From contig NZ_JABAEF010000007.1 of assembly GCF_023701945.1 (NCBI RefSeq), forward strand, positions 243,332-307,331: a stretch of 64,000 nucleotides of DNA, given 5' to 3'. Position numbers and translations under genes: made by a program. The notes beneath the pieces were generated by a model. It had not been told where the DNA came from and did no database searches. It saw nothing but the letters and a program-made list of their open reading frames with translations. Source of the DNA: Rhizobium sp. CG5 (GTDB lineage Bacteria; Pseudomonadota; Alphaproteobacteria; Rhizobiales; Rhizobiaceae). Every line of letters begins with the position of its first letter. The stretch's first letter is position 1. Positions 27,230-36,382 of the stretch are shown piece after piece.

Positions 27230-27437
27230 GATGGCTGGATGCCACCTCTGCCGCAGATGCCAGGGCAACCGCAACGTCAATTCCCTTGATGACCGTCACG
27301 CCTTGCCCGCGCAGGGATGCGGTCGTTGCAAGCTCGCCCGACAAGGGCTCAGTCAAAGCCACGATCGTTCCGGCCGCAAAGTCGGCCAGCCAGAGACCCG
27401 TTTCACCCGATACGCCAATAATTGCAGCATTCGCCAT
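27219..27437 (-). CDS. 72-residue small protein coupled to ycaO (candidate substrate or partner)
   Basis: The sequence begins MANAAIIGVSGETGLWLADF, continues with AAGTIVALTEPLSGELATTA and VTVIKGIDVAVALASAAEVA, and ends SSHHEG. I do not recognise a named family. It has no cysteine, and its Gly/Thr/Ser/Ala-rich, hydrophobic composition would suit either a small beta-rich domain or a modified-peptide precursor. A near-ideal ribosome site (AAGGAGAG) precedes the ATG, so it is very likely translated. It sits between the BTAD regulator (13 bases) and ycaO (overlap 11 bases), making it the prime candidate target of YcaO-TfuA. Confidence 0.72.
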   Translation of the reverse strand: MANAAIIGVSGETGLWLADFAAGTIVALTEPLSGELATTASLRGQGVTVIKGIDVAVALASAAEVASSHHEG

Positions 27438-27450
27438 TGTGCTCTCCTTG

Positions 27451-29271
27451 TTAAAAACCAGCCCTCAAAAGGCCGTCCCGATAAAGTTCAGTCTGCCAAT
27501 TTTCTTTGTGCGGTATCATTTCCAGCCACAGGTTCAGATCGAAACTGGGGTTGTCTTTTAGAACTCTCAAGCGGCATGCGCGTGCCTTCGTAACCTCCCC
27601 CAACATCCCCCAACTCGCGGCTGCCAGCCGGCTTGCGGGACGGCTATCGCGCATGCGGTCAATGTAGCCGAGTGCCTGTTGATATTCACCTAGAAAGTAG
27701 CTGGCGCCAGCCGCTGTCCAGAAATATGTGTCGGGCGGAATTGGGTTCAGCGCGATGGCCGAGGTAATCTTGGCAAGCGCTGCAGCGGGATTGCTGGCGT
27801 GCACCAGACTGTCGGCGTGGCTGTAAAGAGCGTCGGCATAATGCGGGCTGATTGCTTCGGCTTCGCTGAGCGCCTCCAGGCTCTCGTCGATCTTGCCCAG
27901 ATAGAGTTGGCTGACGCCCAGTTCCTTCAGCGCGCCGGCGGAGGGGCCGTGTTTGGTGATGGCGGTCTGGGCAAGCCTTTCGGCATGAAGAAGCAGTTCA
28001 TTATCGCCACGGGCGGTCAGCAGCCATTCCATGCTCAACGTTCGTGCGGTGCCGGCAAGAGCCGGAGCAAAGCCGCGTTCGTCTTCGAGCGCTTGCTTGA
28101 AATACTTGCGGGCCTTTCTGATCGACGGCAAAGTCAGTGTCGACAGGCCCGTGAGGCCGTGAAGATAGGCATAATAGGCTTCCGGCCGTTGGCGGAAATC
28201 GCCGGCGATTTCGGTGCTGACCGATATTTTGTCGATGATCGACCGCTGGATGGCTGTCGAGATCACTGTTCGTTGTTCGACGATTGCATTGGCATCGAGT
28301 TTGAAGCGAGTGGCCCAGACAACCTCGTCGGCAGGCATGAAGATCAGCTGGACGAACAGGCTATCCTCGGTTCGTTTTGTATCCAGCGCGTAGACCACAT
28401 TGTATTGCTGCAGAACGGCTGCCTTGTCCTTGGAGGCCTGGATCCGTTCGGCCGTGTACGGTGCGACGATCGAGACCGTTCGGTTTGCGCAGAGGCTGAT
28501 CGTCAAATCTTCGATCAATGCATTGGCGACCGATCCATCCCTCCGCGCACTTTGCACGGTCTCAGGTGGCAGCAAGGCGAGCCGCAGAGGCGGCTGCTCG
28601 GCCACGCCGAAATTGGGATCCTTGAAAGCCAGGGGTTGCGGCGTCGCGTCCACACGGATGCTGGCCGCTGCCGGTTCTGGCCGCCTGGCATCCAATCCGG
28701 ATGTGAGAAGCGTGCGGACCTCATCGTCGGCCGGATCGCATTCCAGAAGCAGGATTGCGGCCCGTCTCAGCTCGCCTCGCCATGCACTGGTGTTCAGCGA
28801 GGCATGATGCTGCATCAGTTCGGACCGAAGAAATCCGGCCAGTCTGGTGCGCACGTCGCGAACCCAGCTGTCGAGCTGGGTTGTTCCGTGGCCCATGGAC
28901 GGCAGAAACTGCATGGCAACGGCGTCATTGGCCGCCCGGAGCCGGTCGATCGGATCGGCCAACTCCACAAGGCTCAAGTCACAGCGAAGCGTTGCCCGAT
29001 TGACCGAAAGCGTCTGGCCGTCGCTCTCAATGAGCGGGGCAAGCGTCTCGGCCGTCGCCATGGCCAATCGGCGCAATGTGGAACGAAGGTTCGTGTAAGC
29101 CGTCTCCCGGCTGCCTTGCCAAAACAGCGTCGCCAGCTCTCGCCGCGATATGGGTTGGCCCCTGTCGTAGAGATAGGCCAACATGACGAGGGAGATCAGC
29201 GGGACCCTTAAGGCGTGCCCGCCGTCGTCTTCAAGCCGGCACGTTCCAAACGTGGTGAGGGCAAGACCCAT
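27451..29271 (-). CDS. SARP-like (BTAD/TPR) transcriptional regulator
   Basis: A 606-residue protein. The N-terminus (about 1-95) is a winged-helix of the OmpR/SARP kind (LRVPLISLVMLAYLYDRGQPISRRELATLFWQGSRETAYTNLRSTLRRL). A BTAD-like helical part follows, then a CadC/adenylate-cyclase-associated middle domain (RLALLPPETVQSARRDGSVANALIEDLTISL), and TPR repeats from about 400 (GALKELGVSQLYLGKIDESLEALSEAEAISPHYADALYSHADSL). Regulators of this build often control secondary-metabolite clusters. It lies in an operon directly before the 72-residue protein, ycaO and tfuA, so it is likely their activator. Confidence 0.82.
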   Translation of the reverse strand: MGLALTTFGTCRLEDDGGHALRVPLISLVMLAYLYDRGQPISRRELATLFWQGSRETAYTNLRSTLRRLAMATAETLAPLIESDGQTLSVNRATLRCDLSLVELADPIDRLRAANDAVAMQFLPSMGHGTTQLDSWVRDVRTRLAGFLRSELMQHHASLNTSAWRGELRRAAILLLECDPADDEVRTLLTSGLDARRPEPAAASIRVDATPQPLAFKDPNFGVAEQPPLRLALLPPETVQSARRDGSVANALIEDLTISLCANRTVSIVAPYTAERIQASKDKAAVLQQYNVVYALDTKRTEDSLFVQLIFMPADEVVWATRFKLDANAIVEQRTVISTAIQRSIIDKISVSTEIAGDFRQRPEAYYAYLHGLTGLSTLTLPSIRKARKYFKQALEDERGFAPALAGTARTLSMEWLLTARGDNELLLHAERLAQTAITKHGPSAGALKELGVSQLYLGKIDESLEALSEAEAISPHYADALYSHADSLVHASNPAAALAKITSAIALNPIPPDTYFWTAAGASYFLGEYQQALGYIDRMRDSRPASRLAAASWGMLGEVTKARACRLRVLKDNPSFDLNLWLEMIPHKENWQTELYRDGLLRAGF

Positions 29272-29277
29272 CGCTCA

Positions 29278-29703
29278 TCACTGGACCGCTTTTCGAGTTT
29301 CCTCGCTTGGCAGCGACGCATCCGCATCGACGCCCAGCGATCGGATCAGGCTGAGCACGGTCTGGCGGACACGCTTGTCCTCGATGGCGGAAAAGGCTGC
29401 AGCAAGGGCGATGCCTTCCTTGGAATTCATGAATTCCGTCAGAACGCTTGGGCCGATATCCGTATCCGACATGGCGCCGGGTCCGCCTTCGAAGAAGAAC
29501 GGGATCGGCACGTTCAGCAATTCCGAAATGTGCTGGAGACGGCTGGCGCCCACCCTGTTGGTGCCCTTTTCGTACTTCTGAACCTGTTGAAATGTCAGGC
29601 CGAGCCCGTCGCCGAGCTTCTCTTGACTCATGCCGAGCATTGTTCGGCGAAGCCGGATCCGCGATCCCACGTGAATATCGATTGCATTAGGAATTTTTTT
29701 CAT
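29278..29703 (-). CDS. Xre-family helix-turn-helix regulator
   Basis: A 141-residue regulator with an N-terminal HTH_3 domain (DIHVGSRIRLRRTMLGMSQEKLGDGLGLTFQQVQKYEKGTNRVGASRLQHISELLNV) and a helical C-terminal region, the common rhizobial single-domain Xre type. The start at 29703 (MKKIPNA) is preferred; an in-frame ATG at 29832 would add 43 residues without domain similarity and pass through the promoter. It ends seven bases before the BTAD regulator, so it heads the presumed YcaO/TfuA operon. Confidence 0.85.
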   Translation of the reverse strand: MKKIPNAIDIHVGSRIRLRRTMLGMSQEKLGDGLGLTFQQVQKYEKGTNRVGASRLQHISELLNVPIPFFFEGGPGAMSDTDIGPSVLTEFMNSKEGIALAAAFSAIEDKRVRQTVLSLIRSLGVDADASLPSEETRKAVQ

Positions 29704-29746
29704 TTCGGCTCTACCATTTGGTGTCGATCCTACATCCTTGCTTGAA

Positions 29747-29775
29747 ATTATACCGTTATGCAACTGCGTTTTGAA
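29747..29775 (-). promoter_or_regulatory. Probable sigma-70 promoter of the Xre-BTAD-YcaO-TfuA operon
   Basis: The minus strand carries a perfect TATAAT (29752-29747) with TTCAAA 17 bases upstream (29775-29770) as a moderate -35. It lies 43 bases before the Xre ATG. The -35 is a four-of-six match, hence moderate confidence. Confidence 0.55.
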
Positions 29776-29919
29776 CGCCTTGAGTGTTATTGGCACTCCC
29801 GCAGATCGCGCCTGAGCTGTGGTCGGCCGCATTTAACAGACCCTATCGGCGAAATGGCGAACTGCCTCGCGCTTCATATGCCAGATCGTATCCGGTTGAC
29901 TCCCCTTGGCCAAAATCGC

Positions 29920-29975
29920 TTGCCAAATGGCAGTCTTGGGGCATGCTTGCCCTCGTGGGCAATCCGATTTGGCAA
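29920..29975. promoter_or_regulatory. Nested inverted repeats in the 354-base divergent gap
   Basis: TTGCCAAAT (29920-29928) is repeated inverted as ATTTGGCAA (29967-29975). Inside lies TTGCCC-TCGT-GGGCAA (29947-29962), and TTGGCCAA occurs just upstream near 29906-29913. The cluster of TTGCC/GGCAA half-sites looks like a multi-site operator between the Xre gene and the ABC ATPase gene. The factor is unknown. I see no gene in the remaining part of this gap. Confidence 0.45.
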
Positions 29976-30057
29976 ACGCCACTCAATGGGTGGACTTCGC
30001 ACTCGGCATCATTCTTGCTTAGTATCCTGTGACAATCGAACCAAAAAAGGCCCCGCC

Positions 30058-31704
30058 ATGCCGCAGACTGAGCCGACACAAACGAAAGCCGACGACGGGA
30101 TCGTGTTGTCCGTCAAGGAGCTGACCGTCAGCCTGCCGAAGAACATGGAGCGGGTCCATGCGGTGAGCGACATCTCCTTTGATCTGCGATCGGGCGAAAT
30201 CCTTTGCATCATCGGCGAATCCGGTTCGGGAAAGTCGGTGACGGCCAATGCCATCATGGGATTGCTCTCCTCCGCCATCACCGTCACCCACGGCAGCATC
30301 CTGTTCAAAGGCATGGACCTGATCCGGACCGAGGAAAAAACACTGCGGACGTTGCGCGGCCGTGCCGTGTCGATCATCTTCCAGGACCCTCTATCGGCGC
30401 TCAATCCGCTGATGACGATCGGCGACCAGATTGCCGAGGTGATGGAGGCCCATGATGTCGGAACCTCCGAAAGCCGTGCCGCCAAGATCCTCGATCTCCT
30501 GAACGAGGTCGGCCTGCCCGATCCGGCACTGCTGCAGCATCAATATCCGTTCCGGCTGTCCGGCGGCCAGCGCCAGCGTGTCATGATTGCCATGGCGCTG
30601 GCGCTCGATCCGGACGTCCTGATCGCCGATGAGCCGACGACGGCGCTCGATGTCACCACGCAAGCCCAGATTCTGGACCTGATCCGCAAGATCCAGCGCC
30701 GCAAGAACATGAGCGTGATGTTCATCACTCATGATTTCGGCGTCGTGGCGGAGATCGCGGATCGCGTCATCGTCATGGAAAAGGGTCATCTCGTCGAGCA
30801 GGGTCCGGCCGAGGTGGTGCTCAAGACGCCCCAGCATCCCTATACGAAGCGCCTGATCGCGGCTGTGCCGCGCATGACCGCTCGGGATCGCGAAGGGGCG
30901 GACGATACGCCGGTCGTGCTGGAAGTCTCAAACCTCAGCAAGACTTACCAGACGTCGGGCGGCTTCTTTTCCAAAGGACGGACGGTGAAGGCCGTCAACG
31001 ATGTCAGCTTCTCGATCCGCAAGGGCCGAACCCTCGGCGTGGTCGGCGAATCCGGCTCCGGCAAGTCTTCGCTCGGCCGTGTTCTCCTCAAGCTGATGGA
31101 GTCGGATGGCGGCAAGATCCTGTTCGACGGTCGTGACATCGCGCCGATGTCGAACGATGACTTTCGCTCGATGCGTCCCTATATCCAGATGATCTTCCAG
31201 GACCCGTTTGCCTCGCTAAACCCGCGCCACACGATCGGCAAAGTGCTGACCGTCGGGCCGATGGCGCACGGCGTTTCCGCGGCGGAGGCCAAGGCGAAAG
31301 CGCTTCGAACCCTGAAACTCGTCGGCCTGGATGACGGCGCCTATGACCGCTTTCCGCACGAATTCTCCGGCGGCCAGCGGCAGCGCATCGGCATCGCCCG
31401 CGCGCTGATGTTCGACCCGGTGCTGCTGGTGGCCGACGAGGCCGTCTCGGCGCTCGACGTGTCGATCCAGGCGCAGATTCTGGAGCTGCTGACGGCGATC
31501 CAGAAGGAAACCAAGGTGGCGATGATGTTCATCACCCATGATCTGCGCGTCGCCAGCCAGATCTGTGACGAGGTGGCCGTGATGTACAAGGGTGAGATCG
31601 TCGAATACGGGCCGCCCTCGCAGATCTTTCGCGCTCCGCGCCATGAGTATACGCGCAAGTTGGTGTCGGCCATTCCCGGCGCCGAATGGGAGCCTGCCGC
31701 CTGA
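30058..31704 (+). CDS. Fused dipeptide/oligopeptide ABC transporter ATPase (DppD-DppF type)
   Basis: A 548-residue protein with two complete ABC ATPase domains. The first has Walker A GESGSGKS (about 57-64), signature LSGGQRQR and Walker [13 protein letters not shown]. The second has [20 protein letters not shown] and [12 protein letters not shown]. The fusion matches transporters for peptides, opines and similar solutes, where both ATPases are in one chain. The start at 30058 is preferred because the upstream extension has no similarity. It must power the permeases encoded 5 kb downstream, which lack their own ATPase. A terminator follows. Confidence 0.93.
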   Translation: MPQTEPTQTKADDGIVLSVKELTVSLPKNMERVHAVSDISFDLRSGEILCIIGESGSGKSVTANAIMGLLSSAITVTHGSILFKGMDLIRTEEKTLRTLRGRAVSIIFQDPLSALNPLMTIGDQIAEVMEAHDVGTSESRAAKILDLLNEVGLPDPALLQHQYPFRLSGGQRQRVMIAMALALDPDVLIADEPTTALDVTTQAQILDLIRKIQRRKNMSVMFITHDFGVVAEIADRVIVMEKGHLVEQGPAEVVLKTPQHPYTKRLIAAVPRMTARDREGADDTPVVLEVSNLSKTYQTSGGFFSKGRTVKAVNDVSFSIRKGRTLGVVGESGSGKSSLGRVLLKLMESDGGKILFDGRDIAPMSNDDFRSMRPYIQMIFQDPFASLNPRHTIGKVLTVGPMAHGVSAAEAKAKALRTLKLVGLDDGAYDRFPHEFSGGQRQRIGIARALMFDPVLLVADEAVSALDVSIQAQILELLTAIQKETKVAMMFITHDLRVASQICDEVAVMYKGEIVEYGPPSQIFRAPRHEYTRKLVSAIPGAEWEPAA

Positions 31705-31727
31705 CGACAGGCATCCGCGGATTTTGC

Positions 31728-31766
31728 AAAGCCGTCCAGCCGCGAAACGGGGCGGCTTTTGTCATT
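31728..31766 (+). terminator. Rho-independent terminator after the fused ATPase gene
   Basis: AAAGCCGTCC (31728-31737) pairs, with one G-U, with GGGCGGCTTT (31750-31759), followed by TGTCATTT. It ends the ATPase transcript, so the MarR-to-oxidoreductase genes downstream need their own promoter. No convincing promoter was seen in the 220 bases before marR. Confidence 0.75.
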
Positions 31767-31985
31767 TCTGCAGCATCTGCACAGGTTGACCGCCCATCGG
31801 ATAGGCACGGCAATGCCGTGAATAAAATACCGGCGGCGGCCTCAAAAAAATAATTGCATTTATCCACTATCTGGCAAATCATGGTCCTCGCAAGACAGCC
31901 TGACCCTGCCGGCCACCCATCCGTTCAATCCTTTTCTCGTGTCGAGAACAGGGGCGCTATTCCTTTGTTCTTCGGAGCCTTCGCC

Positions 31986-32471
31986 GTGCGTAATCGAAAG
32001 AAATCTCCGCCCGTCTCCATCAGCGACATCGATCTCGATGTGCTGGAGGATACGCTGAGTTTCTACATCCGCACCGTCAATCTGGCCGTGTCTCGGGATC
32101 TCGACGAGCGGCTGGAAGGCTATGATGTGGCGCGCGGCACCGGAAAGATCACCACCCTGCTGATGGTCGACAGCCATCCGGGAATTCGCCCCTCCGTCAT
32201 TGCCCAGCTGATCTTGAAGGACCGGTCGGCAACCGGCCGGCTGGTCGATCAGATGGAAGCGCACGGGCTTCTGACCCGTGAGACATCGGCTGACGACAAT
32301 CGGGCGCAGGAACTCTACATCACGGCGAAGGGCGCAGCCTTGGCCGAGCAGGTGCGCGCCATCGTGACCCAGCAGTCCAAGGACTTTTTCCATTTTATTC
32401 CGGAAGACGAACAGGCCCTGCTGATGGATATCCTGCGCCGGGCCTATCGGCGGATCGCCGGCCTATCCTGA
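31986..32471 (+). CDS. MarR-family transcriptional regulator
   Basis: A 161-residue winged-helix protein: DVLEDTLSFYIRTVNLAVSRDLDERL, then TGKITTLLMVDSHPGIRPSVIAQLILKDRSATGRLVDQMEAHGLLTRETSADDNRAQELYITAKG, the MarR DNA-binding core and wing. A GTG start at 31986 with CGGAG upstream is preferred over an in-frame ATG at 31854. It probably senses the substrate of the operon it heads (SDR, oxidoreductases, ABC transporter). Confidence 0.85.
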   Translation: MRNRKKSPPVSISDIDLDVLEDTLSFYIRTVNLAVSRDLDERLEGYDVARGTGKITTLLMVDSHPGIRPSVIAQLILKDRSATGRLVDQMEAHGLLTRETSADDNRAQELYITAKGAALAEQVRAIVTQQSKDFFHFIPEDEQALLMDILRRAYRRIAGLS

Positions 32472-32494
32472 GCCTTTAACTTGGAGACCATGCC

Positions 32495-33193
32495 ATGACG
32501 GCAGGACGTGTAGCGTTGATTTCAGGGGCCAATCGCGGCATCGGCGCTGAAGTGGCCCGGTCGCTCTGGGACCAGGGCTGGAGCCTTTCGCTTGGCATGC
32601 GCAAGCCTGAATTGCCGGACTGGGCGGATGCCGATCGGGTCAGGCTCTTTGCCTATGATGCGGACGACATAGAGGCAGAAGCCGCCTGGGTGGCAGAGGT
32701 CATGGCCGCCTTCGGCCGTATCGATGCCATCGTCGCCAATGCCGGCATCATGATCCCGAAAACCGTCATCGAGGCGGACGAAGCGGATTTCGAGGCAACG
32801 ATGGCGGTCAATGTCCGAGCGCCGCGTCGGCTTGCCAAGGCCGCCTGGGAGCCCCTTGCGGCCAGTGGCCGCGGCCGGGTCATCATTCTCTGTTCGCTGT
32901 CCGGCAAGCGGGTGAAGAGCGCCAGCGCCGGGCTTTATTCGCTGTCCAAGTTTGCAGCCGTCGCCCTTGCCCACGGCATCCGGCATGCCGGCTGGGATGC
33001 AGGCATCCGCGCCACGGCCGTCTGCCCGGGGTTTGTGGCCACCGACATGGCGCGAGGCCTGACCAACCGCGCCGACGACCAGATGACCGACCCGCGCGAT
33101 CTGGCGCGCATCATTGCCATGCTGCTCGACCTGCCGAACGAGGCGAGCGTCGCGGAATTTGCCATCAATTGCCAGCTTGAGGAGTCCTACTGA
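32495..33193 (+). CDS. Short-chain dehydrogenase/reductase
   Basis: A 232-residue classical SDR with NAD(P)-binding ISGANRGIGAEVARSL (9-24), NAG in AIVANAGIM, the catalytic Ser in ILCSLSGKR and the YxxxK motif in GLYSLSKFAAVALAHG. It oxidises or reduces a keto or alcohol group; the substrate is not inferable. It sits 24 bases after marR and three bases before the FAD oxidoreductase, in one operon with them. Confidence 0.88.
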   Translation: MTAGRVALISGANRGIGAEVARSLWDQGWSLSLGMRKPELPDWADADRVRLFAYDADDIEAEAAWVAEVMAAFGRIDAIVANAGIMIPKTVIEADEADFEATMAVNVRAPRRLAKAAWEPLAASGRGRVIILCSLSGKRVKSASAGLYSLSKFAAVALAHGIRHAGWDAGIRATAVCPGFVATDMARGLTNRADDQMTDPRDLARIIAMLLDLPNEASVAEFAINCQLEESY

Positions 33194-33195
33194 TC

Positions 33196-34527
33196 ATGCC
33201 CGGACCTTATGTCGTTCCCGTCCACGGGGACAGTGATTTGCCGAAGGAAGTGGATGTCGTCGTCATCGGCGGCGGCATCATCGGCACGTCGACAGCGCTT
33301 GAACTGGCCGAACGCGGCCTGCGGGTTGCCGTGTGCGAAAAGGGCGGCATCGGCCACGAGCAATCGAGCCGCAACTGGGGTTGGGTGCGGATCTCGCGCC
33401 GCGACCCCCGTGAGGTGCCGCTGATGGCGGAGGCGCTGCGCATCTGGAGCACGCTCGACAAGAGAACCGGACGCGATCTCGGCTATACGCGCGCCGGGAT
33501 CATGTTCACCTGCGCCACCGACAAGGAATATGCCGAGCACGAGCGCTGGAACCGCAATCTCGAGGGCTACCAGTTCGACTCGCGCATGCTGAGCGGCGGC
33601 GAGTTCAAGGCGATGTTTCCAACCGCCAATCTCGACGTGAAGGGCGCGCTGTTTACCAGTGCCGACGGACGGGCCGAGCCGCAGAAGGCAGCGCCTGCCA
33701 TTGCGGAAGCTGCCCGCGAGAAGGGGGCGACCATCCTGACGGAATGCGCCGTGCGTGGCATCGAAACCTCCGGCGGCCGGATTTCCGGTGTTGTGACGGA
33801 GCGCGGATCCATTGCCTGCAGCGCCGTGGTTCTGGCCGGCGGCGCCTGGTCCAGTCTGTTCTCGGGAAATTTCGGCATCGACCTGCCGCAGTTGAAGGTG
33901 ATGAATTCGGTGCTGCGCACTAAGCCGCTTGAGGGTGGGCCGGAACAGGCGATCTGGTCGAACGGCTTTGCGGTGCGCAAGCGCCAGGATGGCGGCTACA
34001 CGATCGCCTCCGGGCACGAGAATATCGTCGACATCGTGCCGAAATCCTTCCGCTATGCCCGGCAATTCCTGCCCGCACTCGGCACGGAATGGCGCTCGCT
34101 GAAGTTCCGGCTCGGCGGCCGCTTCTTCGATGAGGCGCGCATCCCGAACCGCTGGTCCCTGGATGAGGCGAGCCCGTTCGAATATAACCGCGTGCTCGAT
34201 CCAAAGCCCTCCGCCAAGCTGTCCAACCTGGCGCTTGCCAATCTGAAAAAGGCGTTTCCGGTCTTCGAGAAGGCCGAGATCGCCCAGCGCTGGGCCGGCT
34301 ATATCGACGTGACGCCGGATGCCGTGCCGGTCATATCGGCCATAGACGCCATCCCCGGCTTTCACATCGCCACCGGTTTTTCCGGCCATGGCTTCGGCAT
34401 CGGACCGGCGGCGGGTTGCCTGATGGCCGATATCGTTACCGGCAGACCGCCGATCGTCGACCCGAAGGATTTCCGATTCTCCCGCTTTTCCGACGGCTCG
34501 AAGATCGAGCTGATCAGCGGGTTCTAG
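33196..34527 (+). CDS. FAD-dependent oxidoreductase (DadA/glycine oxidase family)
   Basis: A 443-residue DAO-fold flavoprotein with VVVIGGGIIGTSTALELAERGLRVAVCEKG (about 17-46) and a C-terminal FAD contact TGFSGHGFGIGPAAGCLMADIV. Family members oxidise D-amino acids, sarcosine-like secondary amines, or opines. The neighbouring oligopeptide/opine-type ABC genes suggest the imported solute is an amino-acid conjugate. GAGGAG precedes the ATG, three bases after the SDR. Confidence 0.9.
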   Translation: MPGPYVVPVHGDSDLPKEVDVVVIGGGIIGTSTALELAERGLRVAVCEKGGIGHEQSSRNWGWVRISRRDPREVPLMAEALRIWSTLDKRTGRDLGYTRAGIMFTCATDKEYAEHERWNRNLEGYQFDSRMLSGGEFKAMFPTANLDVKGALFTSADGRAEPQKAAPAIAEAAREKGATILTECAVRGIETSGGRISGVVTERGSIACSAVVLAGGAWSSLFSGNFGIDLPQLKVMNSVLRTKPLEGGPEQAIWSNGFAVRKRQDGGYTIASGHENIVDIVPKSFRYARQFLPALGTEWRSLKFRLGGRFFDEARIPNRWSLDEASPFEYNRVLDPKPSAKLSNLALANLKKAFPVFEKAEIAQRWAGYIDVTPDAVPVISAIDAIPGFHIATGFSGHGFGIGPAAGCLMADIVTGRPPIVDPKDFRFSRFSDGSKIELISGF

Positions 34528-34612
34528 TCTGCCCGAGACGAAGGCAGAGCGCATAAACGATAAGAAAAACAAAGTGGAACAGTGACTGAGCAACAGCAAA
34601 GGGAATAGACTG

Positions 34613-36289
34613 ATGTCTGACAAATCCAGCAATGCAATTCTCAATCCGACACGCCGCCAAGCCCTGACCATGATGGCCCTTGCCAGCGCCTCCGGTCTGG
34701 TCATGCCCAATCTGCTCGGCCGGGACCGGGCCTTTGCGGCAACGCCGCCTGCCAAGCCGACCGGCCAGATGATCGTCGGCTTCTCGCAGGAGCCGACCGT
34801 TTTCAACCCTCATATGCTGCATATCGAGGTCGACGAAGGCATCCATTTCAGCGTGTTCGATCCACTCTTCGCCATCGATCCGGACGGCAAGTTCACGCCG
34901 GCGCTCGCGATCGACGTGCCGACCGTCGAGAACGGCGGCATCTCGGCCGATGGTCTGTCCTGGAAGGTCAAGCTGCGCGACGACGTGAAATGGCATGACG
35001 GCACGCCGTTCACCGCCGAAGACGTCAAGTTCACGCTCGAACTGATGGTTGATCCGGAGTTCCGCAGCTGGCGCAAGACGGGCCACGAACTGGTTCGCGA
35101 GCTGACCGTGGTTTCGCCTACCGAGATCTCCTGGAAGATGGAAAAGCCGTTTGCGCCCTATCCGTCGATCCTCGCCTCCACCTTCATCGTGCCCAAGCAT
35201 GTGCTGGGCGCGGAAAAGGACAAGAACATTGCGCCGTTCAACAATGCGCCGATCGGCACAGGCCCGTTCAAATGGGTGGAACGGGTCGCGGGCGACCACA
35301 TCACGCTCGAAGCCAATGCCGACTATTTCGGCGACGGACCGTATCTGGAGCGGATCATCTACAAGTATATTCCCGACCTCACGGTGCTCTACACCCAGTT
35401 CAAGACCGGCGATATCGACGTTGCCGGCCTCCAATGGATCACCCCGGACCACTACGAGGAAGCCAAGGCGCTGGACGGCAAGACCGTGGTCGTCGTGCCG
35501 GGCTCGACGGTGGAATCCGTAACCTTCAACATGGAGAAGCCGCAGTTCAAGGAACTGGCCGTCCGTCAGGCGCTCTATCATGCGATCGACAAGGCAACCA
35601 TCATCGAGGCGCTCTATTACGGCCTTCCGACGCCGACCGAAAGCTACATGCCGCAGCAATCCTTCTACGCCAATCCGGATCTGCCCAAGCACGAATACGA
35701 TCCGGAAAAGTCCAAGAAGCTCCTCGACGAGGCCGGCTGGGTGCCGGGCAGCGACGGCATTCGCGCCAAGGACGGCGTCAAGCTCTCCTTCTCCAACTCG
35801 ACGACAGCGGGCAACCATATCCGCGAACAGGTGCAGCAGTTCATGCAGCAGTCGTTCAAGGATATCGGGGTGGAGATGACCATCTCCAACCTGCCGCCGG
35901 CCGTCATGTGGGGCGAGTACTGGATGATGTCGAAATTCGACAGCGTCGTCGTCGGCCTCGACTTTCTGACCGGCGCCGATCCCGATACCTCGGATTACTT
36001 CAAGTCCACGTCGATCGGCGCCAAGGGCGGCGCCGGGCAGAACAACTGGCAATATGCCAACCCCGAGGTCGACAAGCTGCTGGACGAGGGCGGCCAGGTC
36101 TTCGTGCCGGAAGAGCGCAAGAAGATCTACCTGAAGATCCAGGAGATCATGCGCGCCGATCTGCCGTTCCTGCCGATGTTCCAGTATTCGACGGTCCGCG
36201 GCTACAAAACCGGCGCGGAGGGCATCGCCTACAACGTCAATGTCCGCATCGACAGCTGGAACCCGGGGAGCTGGTACTGGGCCTCGTAA
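34613..36289 (+). CDS. Periplasmic binding protein of an oligopeptide-type ABC transporter (SBP family 5)
   Basis: A 558-residue protein with a Tat-like signal (TRRQALTMMALASASGLVMP, cleavage near AFAATPP), then the family 5 core (WKVKLRDDVKWHDGTPFTAEDVKFTLELM, and AVRQALYHAIDKATIIEALYYG). It captures peptides, opines or similar solutes in the periplasm. AAGGGA lies upstream of the ATG at 34613. It is followed by a stem-loop and the two permease genes. Confidence 0.93.
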   Translation: MSDKSSNAILNPTRRQALTMMALASASGLVMPNLLGRDRAFAATPPAKPTGQMIVGFSQEPTVFNPHMLHIEVDEGIHFSVFDPLFAIDPDGKFTPALAIDVPTVENGGISADGLSWKVKLRDDVKWHDGTPFTAEDVKFTLELMVDPEFRSWRKTGHELVRELTVVSPTEISWKMEKPFAPYPSILASTFIVPKHVLGAEKDKNIAPFNNAPIGTGPFKWVERVAGDHITLEANADYFGDGPYLERIIYKYIPDLTVLYTQFKTGDIDVAGLQWITPDHYEEAKALDGKTVVVVPGSTVESVTFNMEKPQFKELAVRQALYHAIDKATIIEALYYGLPTPTESYMPQQSFYANPDLPKHEYDPEKSKKLLDEAGWVPGSDGIRAKDGVKLSFSNSTTAGNHIREQVQQFMQQSFKDIGVEMTISNLPPAVMWGEYWMMSKFDSVVVGLDFLTGADPDTSDYFKSTSIGAKGGAGQNNWQYANPEVDKLLDEGGQVFVPEERKKIYLKIQEIMRADLPFLPMFQYSTVRGYKTGAEGIAYNVNVRIDSWNPGSWYWAS

Positions 36290-36309
36290 AACACGGTCCG
36301 TTGATACAT

Positions 36310-36334
36310 CCTCTCCCCGTTTTGCGGGGAGGGG
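36310..36334 (+). other. Stem-loop between binding-protein and permease genes
   Basis: CCTCTCCCCG (36310-36319) and CGGGGAGGGG (36325-36334) pair (one G-U) over a TTTTG loop, with no T-tract. Such elements between the binding protein and the permeases stabilise the upstream message and raise binding-protein levels. The sequence also resembles dispersed rhizobial palindromes. Confidence 0.55.
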
Positions 36335-36382
36335 CTCAACGGAGTGTTTCGACCATACCCATAGAAATCGGAGAGACCTGCG

